Source: JALHFZ01 sp963674625
GTDB taxonomy: Bacteria > Synergistota > Synergistia > Synergistales > Aminobacteriaceae
Length of the DNA stretch: 64,000 nucleotides
Assembly (NCBI GenBank): GCA_963674625.2
Contig: CAXXXO010000004.1
Coordinates: 310,001 to 374,000 of the forward strand
Direction: 5' to 3'
Both the position numbers and the translations under genes were made by a program. Every line of letters begins with the position of its first letter. Position 1 is the first letter of the stretch. Of the stretch, positions 60,562 through 64,000 are shown one piece after another. Below the pieces are notes generated by a model. The model had not been told where the DNA came from and made no database searches. It was given only the letters and a program-made list of their open reading frames with translations.

Positions 60562-61548
60562 TCACCGCTTGTTTTTAACGAATTGGACAGCCGTGCGAAC
60601 CGCAGCGAGCATGCTCGCTTCATCTGCAGTCCCCCTGCCCGCTTTTCCGTAGGCTGTGCCGTGATCCACCGAGGTCCGGATGATCGGAAGCCCCACGGTG
60701 ATGTTCACCCCTCCCATGAAATCGGTCAGCTTGAGAGGAATGTGTCCCTGGTCATGGTACATGGCCACTACAATATCGGAATCTCCCTTCAGGGCCTTCA
60801 CGAAAACCGTGTCGGGAGGAACAGGTCCCGTGACGTCCATACCCTCGCTGCGGGCCGCTTCAATGGCCGGCGAAATCTCTTTCATTTCTTCATCTCCGAA
60901 AAGACCATTCTCGCCGCTGTGAGGGTTGAGCCCTGCCACTGCGATTCGGGGGGCCGGAACGCCGAGCCCCTTGACCGCGTCATCGGCAAGGCGGATGACC
61001 GCGAGAATTCTCTCTTTTTTTGTCCGGTCGCATGCCTGGCGGAGAGAGACATGGGTGGACACGTGAATCACCCGGATTCCCCCTCCTGTGAGGAGCATGG
61101 CATAGTTTTTCGTTCCGGTGAGATCGGCAAAGATTTCGGTATGTCCAGAATAGTTGACGCCTCCCTCGTGAAGGGCCTCCTTATTGATAGGGCCTGTAAC
61201 CACGGCGTCTATTTTTTTCGCAAGGGCATCTTCGATGGCATGCCTGATGTAAGCGAAAGCTGCCCGGCCGCATTTTCCCTGGACCTTCGCAAATTCATAG
61301 GGTTCGTTCACTACGCCGGAAGAGAGAAGGTTTATCCTTCCTTCCCGGGCCTCACGGGGATCTTCGATCACGGCAAGAGGCATATCGCTCCTGACAATTG
61401 AAAGTACCCGGCGGAGGACATATTCATCCCCGTAAAGCACAGGGAGGCACGAACTGAGCACTTCCTGGTTTTTCAGAGTTTTCACTGAGATCTCCGGCCC
61501 TACGCCGGAAGGATCGCCCACTGTGATTCCGATGATCGGTTTTGCCAT
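60562..61548 (-). CDS. pdxA2: PdxA2-type 4-phospho-acid-sugar dehydrogenase
   Basis: This 328-residue NAD-dependent decarboxylating dehydrogenase has ITVGDPSGVGPE at the N-terminus, VTGPINKEAL, the metal His motif NYSGHTEIFAD, and MYHDQGHIPLK with the second and third metal His. It resembles 4-hydroxythreonine-phosphate dehydrogenase. Pairing with a DUF1537 kinase points to threonate or erythronate phosphate oxidation to dihydroxyacetone phosphate rather than vitamin B6 synthesis. It lies 19 nt upstream of the kinase gene. Confidence 0.92.
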   Translation of the reverse strand: MAKPIIGITVGDPSGVGPEISVKTLKNQEVLSSCLPVLYGDEYVLRRVLSIVRSDMPLAVIEDPREAREGRINLLSSGVVNEPYEFAKVQGKCGRAAFAYIRHAIEDALAKKIDAVVTGPINKEALHEGGVNYSGHTEIFADLTGTKNYAMLLTGGGIRVIHVSTHVSLRQACDRTKKERILAVIRLADDAVKGLGVPAPRIAVAGLNPHSGENGLFGDEEMKEISPAIEAARSEGMDVTGPVPPDTVFVKALKGDSDIVVAMYHDQGHIPLKLTDFMGGVNITVGLPIIRTSVDHGTAYGKAGRGTADEASMLAAVRTAVQFVKNKR

Positions 61549-61573
61549 GATTCTCCTCCGCTTAATTATCCGG

Positions 61574-62317
61574 TCAGTTCCGAGAGCGGTCGTTAGGTTG
61601 CCTGCCGCCGGAAATGACGCTCTGAATTCGGTTCCTCGAGTTCTCCAGGTGCATCACGGCCAGGGATTGGGCTTTGTCCGGGTCGCCTTCCCTGATGGCC
61701 TCCACGATGCCCCGATGTTCACTGAAAACCTGGTCGGGCCATTTTTCGTAAGGCAATTTTTCTCTTTCCTGAGCCCCGACGGAGACGATTCCCTCCGTAT
61801 AGAGCCTGGATGTTCCTTCATATACTCTTAGAAGTACCGGGTTATGGGCAGCCTCCACGATGGATGTATGAAGGACCGCATTGTACTGAACGCCCAGGGT
61901 ACCGATATCGGGATGATGCTGTTCCCGAAGGGCTGCCAGTTGATCGAGGGCCCCCTGTATCCTTGCCATATTCCTCTCGTTTCTCCGGAGAGCGGCAGCA
62001 GCAGCCGTGGGGCCCTCTATCATGGTTCGGAGTTCAAATACCTGGGCAATGGCATCGAGAGGCCATACATTGAGGAGGTTCAGACTGTCCAGAACGTTCT
62101 GAGTTCCCCTCCCCCCAACGAACATTCCCTGGCGTTCCCGGATGTCGATCGCGCCAAGGGCTTCAAGGGCGATAAGAGCTTCCCGGAGAAAAGACCGCTT
62201 GACCTGAAAGTACTCTGACAGATCCCTTTCGGGCAGCAGTTTATCGTTTTTTGTTATCTCTCCCCCCTGCAGGGCGATGTATATCTTCCTGATCAATTCT
62301 CGTTTTCCATCGTTCAT
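61574..62317 (-). CDS. FadR-type GntR/FCD transcriptional regulator
   Basis: This 247-residue protein has a winged helix with LLPERDLSEYFQVKRSFLREAL and MFVGGRGTQNVLDSL, followed by an FCD domain (LRTMIEGPTAAAAALRR, LHTSIVEAAHNP, EHRGIVEAIREGD). It lies 25 nt upstream of pdxA2 and diverges from the uxaA-like genes. A short palindrome GTATGATAC at 62411-62419 in the divergent region could be an operator. It likely controls both transcripts in response to an acid sugar. Confidence 0.92.
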   Translation of the reverse strand: MNDGKRELIRKIYIALQGGEITKNDKLLPERDLSEYFQVKRSFLREALIALEALGAIDIRERQGMFVGGRGTQNVLDSLNLLNVWPLDAIAQVFELRTMIEGPTAAAAALRRNERNMARIQGALDQLAALREQHHPDIGTLGVQYNAVLHTSIVEAAHNPVLLRVYEGTSRLYTEGIVSVGAQEREKLPYEKWPDQVFSEHRGIVEAIREGDPDKAQSLAVMHLENSRNRIQSVISGGRQPNDRSRN

Positions 62318-62521
62318 TCTTTGTAACCTCCGAAGGTTGTTTCTACCCTGAGTATATCAAACTGAATTCATGATCATCCCGTAAAAAGAGGGTTTGCTCC
62401 TGTTATGTCAGTATGATACGATAAATGAAGTCTTTGGTCGAGCTTGGCCGATCAGAAATGTTTCCTTTTGCAGCCGCAGAAAAATATTTTCCATCGAATT
62501 ATCGAGGAGGAATTCAACGCA

Positions 62522-62782
62522 ATGAAGAATGCTCTGAAAATATCCGAAAGGGACAGTGTCGCCGTGGCGCTGAAACCGCTTGCCGAGGGGGAAAATGTGG
62601 CCGTGGGTTCCGGAATGATGCGTCTTCGGGATGACATTCCTAAATACCATAAATTTGCCCTGAGAGATATCCGCGCCGGAGAAAAGGTCATCAAGTATGG
62701 AGAAAGCATCGGCGAGGCGCTGGAGGACATTTCGGCCGGCGAATACGTGCACGTACATAACGTGAAGTCACTGAGGGGGTAG
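62522..62782 (+). CDS. UxaA-family dehydratase, small SAF-domain subunit
   Basis: The product of about 86 residues is a SAF domain: MKNALKISERDSVAVALKPL, DIPKYHKFALRDIRAGEKVIKYG, GEYVHVHNVKSL. In altronate or galactarate dehydratases this domain forms the N-terminus; here it is a separate gene, 5 nt before the large-subunit gene. GAGGAGG lies upstream of ATG 62522; an ATG at 62444 extends the frame without a site. Confidence 0.9.
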   Translation: MKNALKISERDSVAVALKPLAEGENVAVGSGMMRLRDDIPKYHKFALRDIRAGEKVIKYGESIGEALEDISAGEYVHVHNVKSLRG

Positions 62783-62787
62783 ACGGC

Positions 62788-63948
62788 ATGAAAACAATCA
62801 TGGCTTACAGAAGGCCCGACGGCTCGGTGGGAGTGCGGAACAAGGTGCTCATACTCCCGTCGGTGGTATGCGCTGCAGAGACCGCCCGGATGATTTCCCT
62901 GCAGGTTCAGGGAACCGTGGCCCTCCAGAACCATCTCGGCTGCGGGCAGATCGGAAAAGATGCGCGCATGACCATAGACACTCTCGTGGGGCTTGGAAAG
63001 AATCCGAATGTTTTCGGGGTGCTGGTTGTAGGCCTTGGCTGTGAAACGGCCCGCCCGAGGGAGGTGGCGACAGCCATCGCCGAAGGAGGGAAACCCGTTG
63101 AATGCGTTGTCATTCAGGAAGCAGGGGGAAGTCTGAACGCAGTGAACGAGGGAGTACGGCTTGCCATGGAGCTGGTCAGAAAGGCGAGCATGGAAGTCAG
63201 AACCACCTGTCTCCTGTCCGACCTGGTCATTGCCGTGGAGTGCGGAGGATCAGACCCGACCTCAGGCATTGCCGCCAATCCGTCGGTCGGCTCGGCCTGC
63301 GACCGGGTCGTCGCGGAAGGAGGAACGGTGATTCTGAGCGAAACCACGGAACTCATCGGTGCCGAGCATATTCTTGCAGGACGATCTGCTACCCCGGAGG
63401 TGGGAGACGAACTCTGCTCCATCTGCCGGCAGATGGAGCAGAGAGCCCTGGACATGGGCACAAGCCTGAGAGGAGGCAATCCTTCTCCGGGAAATATCGC
63501 AGGGGGGCTCACCACTCTCGAGGAAAAGTCACTAGGGTGTGTCCACAAGGCAGGAACGTCAGTTCTTCAGGAAGTCCTCCCCTACGGTGCGGCTCCGACG
63601 AAGAAGGGGCTCGTGATGATGGACACCCCGGGGTTCGATGTCGATTCAGTCACAGGAATGGCGGCGGGAGGCGCCCAGATATGCGTCTTTACCACCGGGC
63701 TCGGCACACCTGTGGGAAACCCCATCATGCCCGTCATCAAGGTGACAGGCAACCCTTCCACCTTTGAAAAAATGCGGGACAACATGGACATCAACGCCGG
63801 AACCGTCCTCGAAGAGGATATGACCATCCATGAAATGGGTGAAGTTATCTTCGGCGAAATAGAGGCCGTAGCCAACGGCAAGCAGACCCGTTCAGAAATT
63901 CTTGGCTACTGCGAATCAAGCTTCTGGCGCTGCGGGACCTGCGTTTAG
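62788..63948 (+). CDS. UxaA-family dehydratase, large subunit
   Basis: This 386-residue protein covers the altronate/galactarate dehydratase C-terminal domain: YRRPDGSVGVRNKVLILPSV, ECGGSDPTSGIAANPSVG, NPSPGNIAGGLTTLEEKSLG, GTPVGNPIMPVIKVTGN. It would dehydrate an aldonate- or aldarate-type acid with a metal cofactor. Conserved Cys residues are present near CVHKAG and the C-terminal CGTC. The actual substrate is unknown; the nearby kinase and PdxA2 genes suggest a four-carbon acid-sugar theme. Confidence 0.92.
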   Translation: MKTIMAYRRPDGSVGVRNKVLILPSVVCAAETARMISLQVQGTVALQNHLGCGQIGKDARMTIDTLVGLGKNPNVFGVLVVGLGCETARPREVATAIAEGGKPVECVVIQEAGGSLNAVNEGVRLAMELVRKASMEVRTTCLLSDLVIAVECGGSDPTSGIAANPSVGSACDRVVAEGGTVILSETTELIGAEHILAGRSATPEVGDELCSICRQMEQRALDMGTSLRGGNPSPGNIAGGLTTLEEKSLGCVHKAGTSVLQEVLPYGAAPTKKGLVMMDTPGFDVDSVTGMAAGGAQICVFTTGLGTPVGNPIMPVIKVTGNPSTFEKMRDNMDINAGTVLEEDMTIHEMGEVIFGEIEAVANGKQTRSEILGYCESSFWRCGTCV

Positions 63949-63979
63949 GCACGAGAACAAAGTGAAAGGGGATTACTGA

Positions 63980-64000
63980 ATGACGGGACGAAGAAATCCG
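63980..64000 (+). CDS. Start of next gene in the operon (cut by window edge)
   Basis: ATG 63980 follows AAAGGGG by 8 nt and opens a frame MTGRRNP that runs off the window. It lies 31 nt after the dehydratase large subunit, so it is likely cotranscribed. Too short to identify. Confidence 0.5.

Noticed and set aside
1..64000. CRISPR array or rRNA operon
   Set aside because: No regularly spaced short repeats and no rRNA-like conserved stretches were found on reading through the window.

Overview
This is a GC-rich bacterial chromosome segment. It begins in a flagellar operon on the minus strand. The gene order lepB-rbgA-rnhB-(FliK-like)-(FlhB-like)-yraN-comM-dprA-topA-trmFO-xerC-hslV-hslU-codY-flgB-flgC-fliE onward matches the Bacillus/Clostridium chromosome. 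The accessory content (indolepyruvate oxidoreductase, tripartite tricarboxylate transporter, M20 amidohydrolase, nitrilase-type amidases, acid-sugar enzymes) suggests an anaerobic amino-acid or organic-acid fermenter. Synergistota (Synergistaceae) is my best guess, with a Firmicutes lineage as the alternative. The window has no rRNA or marker gene that settles this.

1-14.9 kb (all minus): motility genes flgB-flgC, then fliE-F-G-H-I-J, a lytic transglycosylase, a MotE/YlxF-like coiled-coil protein, fliK, flgD, flgE, flbD, motA, motB, fliL and the start of fliM. Many genes overlap by ATGA or TGATG. A hairpin plus an extended -10 box between flgC and fliE may split transcription. 14.9-29.1 kb (minus): codY, hslUV, xerC, trmFO, topA, one unknown small gene, dprA, comM, yraN, an FlhB-tail protein, a FliK-like protein, rnhB, rbgA and lepB. 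29.2-33.1 kb: a pilin-like gene, iorBA, a hotdog thioesterase and a CoA-binding protein. lepB needs two frame corrections and the pilin-like gene one, each at a short homopolymer, so this stretch is either poorly assembled or decaying.

33.1-46 kb is an accessory zone. It holds a sugar-isomerase-like gene, tRNA-Ser(UGA) with a near-consensus promoter, a three-gene ABC importer, an AT-richer patch (5'-truncated aldehyde dehydrogenase, cupin, transposase scar, HicA toxin without a normal start codon, HicB), an AbgA-like M20 hydrolase, chaB and two tandemly duplicated fumarylacetoacetase-family genes. A repeat of about 48 bp occurs in opposite orientations at 33.2 and 44.7 kb, framing this zone.

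46-64 kb: phoU, tctCBA, mgtE, a PTS-IIC-like membrane protein beside the niacin repressor gene niaR with a candidate NiaR operator between them, yjbQ with an S9 peptidase, and an amidase cluster (GNAT-nitrilase fusion, nitrilase, DUF2848, GntR regulator with twin palindromes). Last comes an acid-sugar cluster (DUF1537 kinase, PdxA2-type dehydrogenase, FCD regulator, divergent two-part UxaA-family dehydratase). No CRISPR array, rRNA operon or intact insertion sequence was seen.
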